A stretch of DNA of 9,399 nucleotides, taken from positions 1-9,399 of the forward strand of contig VSOK01000066.1 in NCBI GenBank assembly GCA_009774765.1. Direction: 5' to 3'. Of this stretch, positions 1-5,865 are shown in pieces. Numbering within the stretch: position 1 is the stretch's first letter; each line of letters opens with the position of its first letter. The notes under the pieces are model-generated. The model ran no database searches. It saw only the letters and a list, made by a program, of their open reading frames with translations, and was not told where the DNA came from. The stretch is from Bacteroidales bacterium (GTDB lineage Bacteria; Bacteroidota; Bacteroidia; Bacteroidales; UBA932). The translations under genes and the position numbers were made by a program.

Positions 1-533
1 CCGCTCATATTGATGCTGGCCCCGAAAGCCCCAGCACCATTGGCTGATGTCCCAAGTCCCCTCTGCACCTGGACGGAGCTGATCAGACTGCTGAGAGAAG
101 GAATATTTACCCAGAAGACCTCCTGCGACTCGGCATCATTCAAAGTGACGCCGTTAAGGGTGACATTGATCTGTGAGCCTTTGCTGCCACGGATTGTCAT
201 CTTTGAATACCCGAGACCTGTACCACCTTCATTCACTGTCACGACTGAGGGCTGCAGGCTCAGATTCATCGGTAGAGAGTTGATGGGATTGGAACGTTTG
301 AGTTCTTCCTTGCCCATCATCGTGTAGGTTACAGGTGTGGATTTTCCTGCTCTTGATGTAGAGACTACCACACTGTCCAGATGTTCCGCCTTACCGTCAT
401 CCGAAGAACCGGATTCCTTCAAAGGCGACTCAGATACTGTTTCAGCCGATCTTACGGCTGCTTCATTCCCCACAGCTGCTGCGGAGAACGGGATCAGCGT
501 GCTTAACGCTGCAATAAATAAAAAACCTCGCAT
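1..533 (-). CDS. TonB-dependent outer-membrane receptor, N-terminal part (probable thiamin receptor)
   Basis: The gene runs off the left edge of the window; 177 codons are visible. From the ATG at 533 the protein starts with a signal peptide (MRGFLFIAALSTLIPFSAAA). A low-complexity linker follows, then a TonB-box-like stretch LDSVVVS at residues 52-58, then a plug domain (about 66-177) with typical motifs: TIRGSKGSQINVTLNGV, LNDAES, and VQVQRGLGTSANGAGAFGASIN. There is no carboxypeptidase-regulatory-like domain before the plug, so it is not a SusC-type receptor. The plug would gate a 22-strand barrel that imports a ligand using TonB energy. The TPP riboswitch directly upstream points to thiamin or a derivative; thiamin-regulated receptors (OMR1/OMthi) are known in Bacteroidetes. 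In-frame ATGs also exist at 563 and 587; I chose 533 because it opens directly into the signal peptide, and 587 lies inside the aptamer. The ligand is inferred, and the barrel is not visible. Confidence 0.9.
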   Translation of the reverse strand, partial: MRGFLFIAALSTLIPFSAAAVGNEAAVRSAETVSESPLKESGSSDDGKAEHLDSVVVSTSRAGKSTPVTYTMMGKEELKRSNPINSLPMNLSLQPSVVTVNEGGTGLGYSKMTIRGSKGSQINVTLNGVTLNDAESQEVFWVNIPSLSSLISSVQVQRGLGTSANGAGAFGASINMS

Positions 534-582
534 AAGTTTTACGTTATGCAAGGGGGTGCACATAATATGCACTTGAGATAAT

Positions 583-713
583 TGCATTCCCTTCGCCGGT
601 ATTATCCGTATCAGGTTCAATGGGACTCTCTCAACTCCTGTGGCATCACAGGAGTTGAGAGAGTCCTCTAGACCACCATTCCAACTTCTATGACACTACA
701 GGGTACCCCTGCA
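583..713 (-). promoter_or_regulatory. TPP riboswitch (Thi-box) controlling the TonB receptor
   Basis: Read on the minus strand, the 3' half is a near-consensus Thi-box: GAACCTGATACGGATAATAC then CGGCGAAGGGAA. The 5' half is AGGGGTACC (forward 702-710). The closing helix P1 can form from TGCA at 710-713 with TGCA at 583-586. The pyrimidine-binding motif, usually CUGAGA, reads TTGAGA (forward 629-634). P3 can form from CCTGT (forward 698-702) with ACAGG (forward 637-641), leaving a long insertion in P3. The 3' P1 strand (ATGCA, 583-587) can alternatively pair with TGCAT at 567-571, and a small hairpin lies at 556-572; either could form the expression platform before the ATG at 533. Excess TPP would be expected to switch the receptor off. 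Assignment to the TPP class is firm; the fold of the P3 region is uncertain because of the inverted repeat at 623-666. Confidence 0.9.
623..666. repeat. Perfect 20-bp inverted repeat inside the TPP aptamer
   Basis: Arms at 623-642 and 647-666 are exact reverse complements separated by only GCAT. One arm, read on the minus strand, carries the TTGAGA ligand-binding motif and the 3' strands of P2 and P3 of the aptamer; the other arm is its complete complement. The transcript could fold into a 20-bp hairpin that would be incompatible with TPP binding. On the minus strand no T-run follows the hairpin, so it is not an intrinsic terminator. Confidence 0.95.
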
Positions 714-739
714 TGTTTATATATATTTCTTTTTATAAA

Positions 740-755
740 GCCGTCAGCAGACGGC
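740..755 (-). terminator. Hairpin terminator after the pyrG operon
   Basis: On the minus strand GCCGTC-TGCT-GACGGC forms a 6-bp GC-rich stem, followed by TTTATAAAAAG, which is a weak U-tract. It lies about 35 bases after the stop codon of the glutaminyl cyclase gene and before the riboswitch. A second small stem (TTTCC/GGAAA, around 763-775) sits just before it. Placement suits a terminator, but the poor U-tract means readthrough into the riboswitch and receptor is possible. Confidence 0.5.
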
Positions 756-789
756 GCGACCTTTCCCAAAGGAAACGGACCCGTCACTG

Positions 790-1551
790 CTATTTGGCCT
801 TCAGCCTTATCTCATAGAGCCTGGGCCAATTCTTTCCGGTAATATAAATCCTATTGTCCTCCTCATTATAGGCAATCCCGTTCAGGACATCCGTCTGAGC
901 AGTCCTAAGGCGGTCCGGAAGCACTCCGGAAGCATCCACCGTCGCTTCCACATTACCTGTCTCAGGATCAATAATCACTATCAGATCCGTCGTATAGACA
1001 TTCGCCCATATCTTTCCGTCAATATATTCAAGCTCATTCAGAAAACGCACCGGACGTCCATCCATCCTGACGGTAAGGCGTTTCTTTACGGAAAAATCCT
1101 CTCCCATAAAATAAAGCACAGAAGAGCCGTCACTTGCAATAAGACTGGTGCCGTCTGTCGTCAGCCCCCATCCTTCACGAGGATAAGAATATGTAGACTT
1201 ATATTCCAGAGACTTCGCGTCATAGACAAATATCACCCTGTTGGTCCATGTAAGGACATACAGCTTGTCGCCGAGAATCACCGAACCCTCCACAAAATAT
1301 TTTTTTGAGAAATTCAGCCTTTGCGAAGCCTCGCCTGTCGCAAGGTCTACGATACGGAAAGACGACTGTCCATATTGTCCTGTGCTTTCATACAGTTTTC
1401 CCTGATGAAAAAACAGTCCCTGGGTGTATGAGTGTATATCGTGAGGATATTCCTTGACAATCTCAGCCTTATACTGCCTTACCTTTGCCCCGGCGCAGCC
1501 GGAGCAAATAAGCAAAGCGGTACAGATAAAGATATGTCTAAAAAAACTCAT
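790..1551 (-). CDS. Glutaminyl-peptide cyclotransferase, plant-type, lipoprotein
   Basis: Predicted to convert N-terminal glutamine of peptides or proteins to pyroglutamate with release of ammonia. The 253-residue protein matches the glutamine cyclotransferase (papaya-type, five-bladed beta-propeller) family. Family-like segments are YTQGL (42-46), YESTGQYGQSS (54-64), EGWGLTTDG (126-134), LNELEYIDGKIWANVY (171-186), LNGIAY (223-228) and ITGKNWPRLYEI (237-248). E55 and K240 probably correspond to the active-site Glu and Lys of the papaya enzyme; that mapping is from memory. The N-terminus is a lipoprotein signal ending LLICSGC, with Cys19 the likely lipidated residue, so the enzyme should sit on a membrane facing the periplasm or outside. 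The ATG at 1551 overlaps the pyrG stop codon by one base (TAATG), implying co-transcription and translational coupling. The lipobox (C at -3) is slightly atypical. Family assignment is strong; the natural substrate is unknown. Confidence 0.88.
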   Translation of the reverse strand: MSFFRHIFICTALLICSGCAGAKVRQYKAEIVKEYPHDIHSYTQGLFFHQGKLYESTGQYGQSSFRIVDLATGEASQRLNFSKKYFVEGSVILGDKLYVLTWTNRVIFVYDAKSLEYKSTYSYPREGWGLTTDGTSLIASDGSSVLYFMGEDFSVKKRLTVRMDGRPVRFLNELEYIDGKIWANVYTTDLIVIIDPETGNVEATVDASGVLPDRLRTAQTDVLNGIAYNEEDNRIYITGKNWPRLYEIRLKAK

Positions 1552-3170
1552 TATTTTTCTTTCTTTTTGCTATACTCCATCGCAGCTTTTACGAATGCGA
1601 CAAAAATAGGCTGAGGGTGTTCCGGAGTACTCTTGAGCTCAGGATGGAACTGCACTCCTATAAAGAACGGATGAGCAGGTATTTCCACTATCTCCACCAG
1701 CCCTGTATCAGGATTCCTTCCGGAAGCCTTCATTCCGGCGGCCTCCACACGCTCCAGATAGTCGTTATTGAATTCATATCTGTGGCGATGCCTTTCGGAA
1801 ATGACCTCCTGTCCATATATCCTGTATGCAAGTGAATCTTTTGCCAGACGGCAGTCGTATGCTCCGAGCCTCATTGTACCGCCTTTGATTGTCGTACTCT
1901 TCTGGTCCTCCATAAGGTCGATGACAGGAGCTGACGTCGCAGGATTGACCTCTGTAGATATGGCATCCTTCAGGCCAAGGACATCACGCGCAAACTCGAC
2001 CACGCACATCTGCATGCCCAGACATATTCCGAAGAACGGAACATTATGCTCACGCGCATATCTGATAGCTACTATTTTCCCCTCAAGTCCCCTCTCACCG
2101 AATCCTGGAGCCACAAGCACCGCATCCATATTGCCGAGCTGCTCCTCAACATTTGAAGCATCAAGGAACTCGCTGTGTATGCTGTGTACGTTCACTTTGC
2201 ACTCATTGGCCGCACCGGCGTGCACAAACGACTCGAGAATAGACTTGTAGGCATCCTGAAGTTCTACATATTTGCCCACAAGCGCGATATCCACGCTTGC
2301 CTTAGGGTTGAAAAGCTTGTCAAGGAACTTGTTCCATTCAGTAAGATCCGGCTCCGGAAGATTCTTCATCTGGAAATGATTCAGCACAATCTCATCAAGC
2401 TTCTCCGCCTTCATATTCAAAGGAACCGAATAAATTGAAGGTGCATCCATAGACTCGATCACGTGTCCAGGCTTCACATTGCAGAAACGCGCCATCTTGT
2501 TGCGCAGTTCAGGAGTCAGCTTATGCTCAGTACGGCATACTATTATATCAGGCTGCACACCGTTCTGCTGAAGCATCTGCACTGAATGCTGTGTCGGCTT
2601 TGTCTTGAGTTCCTTTGCTGCACTGAGATAAGGCACCAGGGTAAGGTGGATAGTCACGCAATCCTCCTCCGGAAGCTCCCACTGCAGCTGACGCACCGCC
2701 TCGACAAAAGGCTGTGATTCCATATCGCCCACAGTTCCTCCGATTTCAGTGATGATAACGTCAAAATTTCCGCTCTTGCCGAGCAGAAGCATTCTTCTCT
2801 TTATCTCATCAGTAATATGGGGGACAATCTGTACGGTCTTGCCAAGATACGCGCCTTCGCGCTCCTTGCTTATGACTGTATTGTAGATTTTTCCTGTAGT
2901 TACATTGTTTGCCTTCGAGGTGTGCACTCCGAGGAACCTTTCATAATGTCCCAGGTCAAGATCTGTCTCCGCACCGTCCTCTGTGACATAACACTCTCCG
3001 TGCTCATAAGGGTTCAATGTGCCCGGATCAATATTGATATAGGGGTCAAACTTTTGGATTGTCACACGCAATCCCCTTGCCTGTAGCAACTTGGCGAGTG
3101 ATGCAGAAATAATGCCTTTACCTAATGACGAAGCCACGCCACCTGAAACGAAAACATACTTAGTGTTCAT
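1551..3170 (-). CDS. pyrG: CTP synthase
   Basis: Makes CTP from UTP, ATP and glutamine in the cytoplasm, the last step of pyrimidine nucleotide synthesis. At 539 residues it is normal for the family. The N-terminal synthetase domain (1 to about 270) starts with the P-loop SGGVASSLGKG (9-19) and includes QKFDPYINIDPGTLNPYEHG (39-58) and TEIGGTVGDMESQPF (141-155). The C-terminal class I glutamine amidotransferase domain (about 290-535) carries PGFGERG (355-361), the nucleophile Cys383 in GICLGMQ, and His509/Glu511 in FHPE, so the triad is complete. No truncation or frameshift is seen. A -7 promoter box lies 29 bases upstream of the ATG. The gene is first in an operon with the glutaminyl cyclase gene and is transcribed divergently from the steroid reductase pair. 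Confidence 0.99.
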   Translation of the reverse strand: MNTKYVFVSGGVASSLGKGIISASLAKLLQARGLRVTIQKFDPYINIDPGTLNPYEHGECYVTEDGAETDLDLGHYERFLGVHTSKANNVTTGKIYNTVISKEREGAYLGKTVQIVPHITDEIKRRMLLLGKSGNFDVIITEIGGTVGDMESQPFVEAVRQLQWELPEEDCVTIHLTLVPYLSAAKELKTKPTQHSVQMLQQNGVQPDIIVCRTEHKLTPELRNKMARFCNVKPGHVIESMDAPSIYSVPLNMKAEKLDEIVLNHFQMKNLPEPDLTEWNKFLDKLFNPKASVDIALVGKYVELQDAYKSILESFVHAGAANECKVNVHSIHSEFLDASNVEEQLGNMDAVLVAPGFGERGLEGKIVAIRYAREHNVPFFGICLGMQMCVVEFARDVLGLKDAISTEVNPATSAPVIDLMEDQKSTTIKGGTMRLGAYDCRLAKDSLAYRIYGQEVISERHRHRYEFNNDYLERVEAAGMKASGRNPDTGLVEIVEIPAHPFFIGVQFHPELKSTPEHPQPIFVAFVKAAMEYSKKKEK

Positions 3171-3198
3171 ACAAGAAATTTTACCGTTAACAGGGGCA

Positions 3199-3206
3199 CA
3201 AAAGTA
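3199..3206 (-). promoter_or_regulatory. Bacteroidetes-type -7 box for pyrG
   Basis: On the minus strand TACTTTTG is a perfect match to the Bacteroidetes primary-sigma -7 consensus TAnnTTTG. It ends 29 bases before the pyrG ATG. No clean TTTG -33 box is present at 19-21 bases upstream; only a T-rich run occupies that position. The leader would be short, with no room for an attenuator. Confidence 0.65.
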
Positions 3207-3237
3207 GTCAAAAAAAACTGATTTGAAAAATCTTTAT

Positions 3238-3245
3238 TACCTTTG
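3238..3245 (+). promoter_or_regulatory. Bacteroidetes-type -7 box for the reductase pair
   Basis: TACCTTTG is a perfect match to TAnnTTTG and ends 29 bases before the ATG at 3275. A TTTG at 3222-3225 lies upstream, but its spacing of 12 bases is too short for a normal -33 element, so this box was called on sequence and position only. It sets the transcription start near 3250 and therefore argues against the in-frame TTG at 3254 as the start codon. Confidence 0.6.
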
Positions 3246-3274
3246 CGGGACTTTTGTTTAATTTTAAGGTAAAT

Positions 3275-4054
3275 ATGTCAACCTATTACATACTTATGTC
3301 GGCAATGGCGATAATCGCCGTAATAGTATATATAGCACTTTTCTTCCTTAAAGCAGGATACGGCTATCTGTCAACATCCAACTGGGGTCCGAAAATCAGC
3401 AACAGGGCCGGATGGGTACTTATGGAAGCCCCGTCTTTCTTCTTCCTCCTGTATTACACCCTGTCCTTCGCACGTTCAGGAGCGGATACAGGCAATGACA
3501 GGACGGTGCTTTTCATAATGGCTGGACTTTATCTCCTTCATTATTTCCAGAGATCATTCATCTTTCCTATGCTTATGCGCGGAAACAGCAAAATGCCGAT
3601 CGTCATTATGCTTCTTGGAATGACCTTCAACACATTGAACACTTATTTCATAGGAGGATGGCTATACAGGTTCGCTCCTGAAGGAATGTACACCGCAGAA
3701 TGGCTTACTTCTCCTCAATTCATCATAGGAGTCCTGGTCTTCCTGGCAGGAATGCTGATAAACCTTGACTCAGACCACGTAATCAGACATCTCCGCAAGC
3801 CAGGCGATACCAGACACTATATCCCGCGGAAACACCTCTACAGATATGTAACTTCCGCAAACTATTTCGGTGAAGTGACAGAATGGGTCGGATACGCAAT
3901 CTTGACCTGGTCTCCTGCAGGAGCACTTTTCGCGATATGGACATTCGCGAATCTTGCTCCGCGCGCTAAATCCCTTACGGAGAAGTATGAAGAGGAATTC
4001 GGAGATGAATATAAGGATCTGAACAAGAAGCATCTGATTCCGTTCATCTGGTAA
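3275..4054 (+). CDS. Steroid 5-alpha-reductase family membrane protein (3-oxo-delta-4-steroid/bile-acid 5-alpha-reductase)
   Basis: Predicted to reduce the delta-4 double bond of a 3-oxo-steroid or 3-oxo-bile acid with NADPH, giving the flat 5-alpha (allo) product. The 259-residue protein is strongly hydrophobic, with about six to seven membrane segments, and has the same length class as mammalian SRD5A1/2. Positions corresponding to SRD5A2 active-site or cofactor residues are visible: Glu51 in MEAPSFF (cf. E57), Tyr90 and Arg93 in LHYFQRSFIFP (cf. Y91, R94), Asn196 and Glu200 in SANYFGEVTEW (cf. N193, E197). The HLRKPGD segment (172-178) and the C-terminal KKHLIPFIW also match the family closely. 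I chose the ATG at 3275 because the in-frame TTG at 3254 falls at the predicted transcription start. It is followed 64 bases later, same strand, by an OYE-family reductase. Homologues (5AR) act in isoallolithocholate formation in gut Bacteroidetes. The true substrate is inferred. Confidence 0.9.
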   Translation: MSTYYILMSAMAIIAVIVYIALFFLKAGYGYLSTSNWGPKISNRAGWVLMEAPSFFFLLYYTLSFARSGADTGNDRTVLFIMAGLYLLHYFQRSFIFPMLMRGNSKMPIVIMLLGMTFNTLNTYFIGGWLYRFAPEGMYTAEWLTSPQFIIGVLVFLAGMLINLDSDHVIRHLRKPGDTRHYIPRKHLYRYVTSANYFGEVTEWVGYAILTWSPAGALFAIWTFANLAPRAKSLTEKYEEEFGDEYKDLNKKHLIPFIW

Positions 4055-4118
4055 CCATATAGACAAAAAATCATCCCACGCCTTACGTGTGATCCAGATA
4101 AAAACAAAAACGAATATT

Positions 4119-5375
4119 ATGAGTGGATTATTCACACCGTATAAAATCGGTCCGACAGAACTGAGGAACAGGACAATCAGATCTGCTGCTTTTGAGGGAA
4201 TGTGCCCTGGGAATGCTCCGTCAAAGGAACTGTTTGACTATCATACGGCTGTGGCAAGAGGCGGTATAGGAATGACCACAGTGGCATACGCTGCAGTATG
4301 CCAGAGCGGCCTTTCATTCGAGAGCCAGCTCTGGATGCGCAAGGAAATCGTACCCGAGCTGAAGAAGCTTACAGACGCTATCCACGCGGAAGGGGCGAAG
4401 GCATCGATCCAGCTCGGACATTGCGGCAATATGTCCCATAAAAGGATATGCGGATGCACTCCGCTGGGAGCAAGCAGAGGATTCAATCTGTACTCCCCTA
4501 CTTTTGTCCACAAGATGAACCACAAAGAGATTGACGAAGTCGTTGAAGCATACGGGAATGCTGTACGTCTGGCAATCGAGGCCGGTTTCGACGCCGTGGA
4601 AATCCACGCAGGACACGGCTACCTCATCTCACAGTTCCTTTCACCATACACCAACCATCGCCGTGACGAATATGGAGGTTCACTCGACAACCGTATGAGA
4701 TTTATGCGCAGATGTATGGAGGCCGTGGTGGAGGCAGGCAAAGGCAAGGTGGCAATATTCGTCAAGATGAATACACGAGACGGATTCCGCGGAGGAATGG
4801 AGGTTGAAGACTGCATAAAGGTTGCAAAAGAGCTCCAGAGGATAGGAGCAGATGCCATAGTACTGTCCGGAGGCTTCGTAAGCCGGGCACCTATGTATGT
4901 GATGAGAGGTCAGTTCCCTGTCAGAGCGATGGTCCATTATATGCCTCTAAGACAATGGTGGCTCAAGATAGGAGTTCTTCTCGGCGGCAGAATAGTATCA
5001 CCTTCAATACCTTTCAAAAGACTTTTCTTCCTTGAAGACGCCCTGAAATTCAGGGAGGCTATGCCTGATATGACATTCGTATATGTAGGCGGAGTCACAA
5101 CCCGCAAAGATGCCGACAAGGTCATTGACAGCGGATTCCCTCTTCTCCAGATGGGCCGTGCAGTACTTGAAGACACTGATTTCGTCAACAAGATGATGGC
5201 AGACGAGAACCATTGCAGCGCGTGCGAGCACAGCAATTTCTGCATAGGACGTATGTACTCGCTTTCGATGGCCTGCCACAAGACATGCAAAGACATCACT
5301 CCGTCCCTAGAAAAGAATGTCAGGAAAATCAACCGTCAGAATGACCGTGCAGAACGCAAGCTGGGATACAAATAG
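4119..5375 (+). CDS. OYE-family flavin reductase, probable 3-oxo-delta-4-steroid/bile-acid 5-beta-reductase (BaiCD-like)
   Basis: A 418-residue FMN-dependent TIM-barrel enzyme of the NADH:flavin oxidoreductase/old yellow enzyme family. Visible motifs: GPTELRNRTIRSAAFEG (11-27), QLGHCG (98-103), HAGHGYLISQFLSP (163-176) followed by YTNHRRDEYGGSLDNR (177-192), and the phosphate-binding end VGGVTTRKD (323-331) with QMGRAVLEDTDF (344-355). A cysteine cluster follows: C366, C369, C375, C386, with C390 nearby, which could hold an iron-sulfur cluster, but the C-x2-C-x5-C-x10-C spacing differs from the usual family pattern. BaiCD/BaiH and 2,4-dienoyl-CoA reductases carry a further FAD/NAD domain of 200 or more residues; here only about 30 residues remain, so electrons must come from a partner or directly from NAD(P)H. 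An unusual hydrophobic stretch rich in W and L lies at 271-290. I chose the ATG at 4119 over the upstream GTG at 4089. Its pairing with the 5-alpha-reductase suggests reduction of the same delta-4 bond; other enoate substrates are possible. Confidence 0.82.
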   Translation: MSGLFTPYKIGPTELRNRTIRSAAFEGMCPGNAPSKELFDYHTAVARGGIGMTTVAYAAVCQSGLSFESQLWMRKEIVPELKKLTDAIHAEGAKASIQLGHCGNMSHKRICGCTPLGASRGFNLYSPTFVHKMNHKEIDEVVEAYGNAVRLAIEAGFDAVEIHAGHGYLISQFLSPYTNHRRDEYGGSLDNRMRFMRRCMEAVVEAGKGKVAIFVKMNTRDGFRGGMEVEDCIKVAKELQRIGADAIVLSGGFVSRAPMYVMRGQFPVRAMVHYMPLRQWWLKIGVLLGGRIVSPSIPFKRLFFLEDALKFREAMPDMTFVYVGGVTTRKDADKVIDSGFPLLQMGRAVLEDTDFVNKMMADENHCSACEHSNFCIGRMYSLSMACHKTCKDITPSLEKNVRKINRQNDRAERKLGYK

Positions 5376-5417
5376 ATTTCTTACGAAGCCATATCAAGTC
5401 CACATTCAGCAAGTGTA

Positions 5418-5449
5418 TAAAAAACTCAAGACCCCGAAGGATCTTGAGT
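5418..5449 (-). terminator. Intrinsic terminator of rnpB
   Basis: On the minus strand ACTCAAGA pairs with TCTTGAGT around a short CC/GG inner stem and a TTCG tetraloop, followed by TTTTTT. This is a textbook rho-independent terminator directly after the RNase P RNA. On the plus strand the same hairpin has no T-run, so it would at best weakly stop transcripts coming from the reductase pair. Confidence 0.92.
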
Positions 5450-5451
5450 AA

Positions 5452-5783
5452 CAATCAGGCGGGACAGTAAGCCGGTTTCTGTTTTATTCTGTCATTTATC
5501 TTCGCAACCTACCCCCCGGCATCGGACGAGCAGCCCTCATCTGCCGGTATATTTGGTTTTGCAGGCTTCGGGACCGTACCTTCATATTGTCGCCAATATG
5601 AACCGTGAGCTCTTACCTCACATTTTCACCCTTGCGTTTCCGCGGTTGTTCTCTGTTACGGTTTCCATAAGATTACTCCCATCTGCGCTTTCCGCAGCGA
5701 AGAGCTCTGCCCTGTCCGGACTTTCCTCTGCAATACCCTGCATAATGCAGGACACGGCAGCGACAGATCATCCCACCTGTATT
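5452..5783 (-). ncRNA. rnpB: RNase P RNA (class A)
   Basis: This is the catalytic RNA that trims the 5' leader of precursor tRNAs, working with the RnpA protein. On the minus strand it shows the two hallmark conserved blocks: GAGGAAAGTCCGGAC near the 5' end (about 5715-5730) and ACAGAAACCGGCTTACTG near the 3' end (about 5465-5482). Helix P1 closes by pairing CAGGTGGGA (forward 5771-5779) with TCCCGCCTG (forward 5456-5464). A G-rich loop GGGGGGTAGG (around 5510-5517) fits the L15 region that recognises the tRNA CCA end. Length of about 330 bases suits the class. Ends are set from P1 and may be off by a few bases. It is convergent with the steroid reductase pair and follows the GH97-EEP gene on the same strand. 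Confidence 0.96.
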
Positions 5784-5824
5784 TCAAATGCCATAAAGGA
5801 ATTTACCTTGGCACAAAAGGACGG

Positions 5825-5854
5825 CAAAGATAGTCAAAACTATCATTCCGCAAA
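5825..5854 (-). promoter_or_regulatory. Probable rnpB promoter (-33 and -7 boxes)
   Basis: On the minus strand TTTG (forward 5851-5854) is followed after 18 bases by TATCTTTG (forward 5825-5832), a perfect TAnnTTTG -7 box. This is the best-spaced promoter in the window. It would start transcription about 40 bases before the rnpB P1 helix, implying 5' processing of the RNA. A second, poorer candidate closer in uses TTTG (about 5809-5812) and a degenerate box ending ATTTG; it would start close to the mature 5' end. A small stem, GATAGT/ACTATC (5829-5844), overlaps the -7 box and may act as a weak terminator for the upstream gene. Confidence 0.6.
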
Positions 5855-5865
5855 AATCAAAAGCA

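Noticed and set aside
623..666. Inverted repeat as an invertible (phase-variable) promoter or as an intrinsic terminator
   Set aside because: The arms are only 4 bases apart, leaving nothing to invert, and no T-run follows the hairpin on the minus strand.
767..774. TTCCTTTG on the minus strand as a promoter for the riboswitch-receptor unit
   Set aside because: One mismatch to TAnnTTTG and it would put the terminator hairpin inside the leader; too weak to call. The receptor's promoter was not found.
3254..3274. Seven-codon N-terminal extension (TTG start) of the 5-alpha-reductase
   Set aside because: The codon sits at the predicted transcription start of the TACCTTTG promoter, and family members begin near the ATG at 3275.
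3770..4135. Minus-strand open frame opposite the end of the 5-alpha-reductase gene
   Set aside because: Hydrophobic only because it mirrors a membrane protein gene; no promoter, and it overlaps the clearly conserved C-terminus of the real gene.
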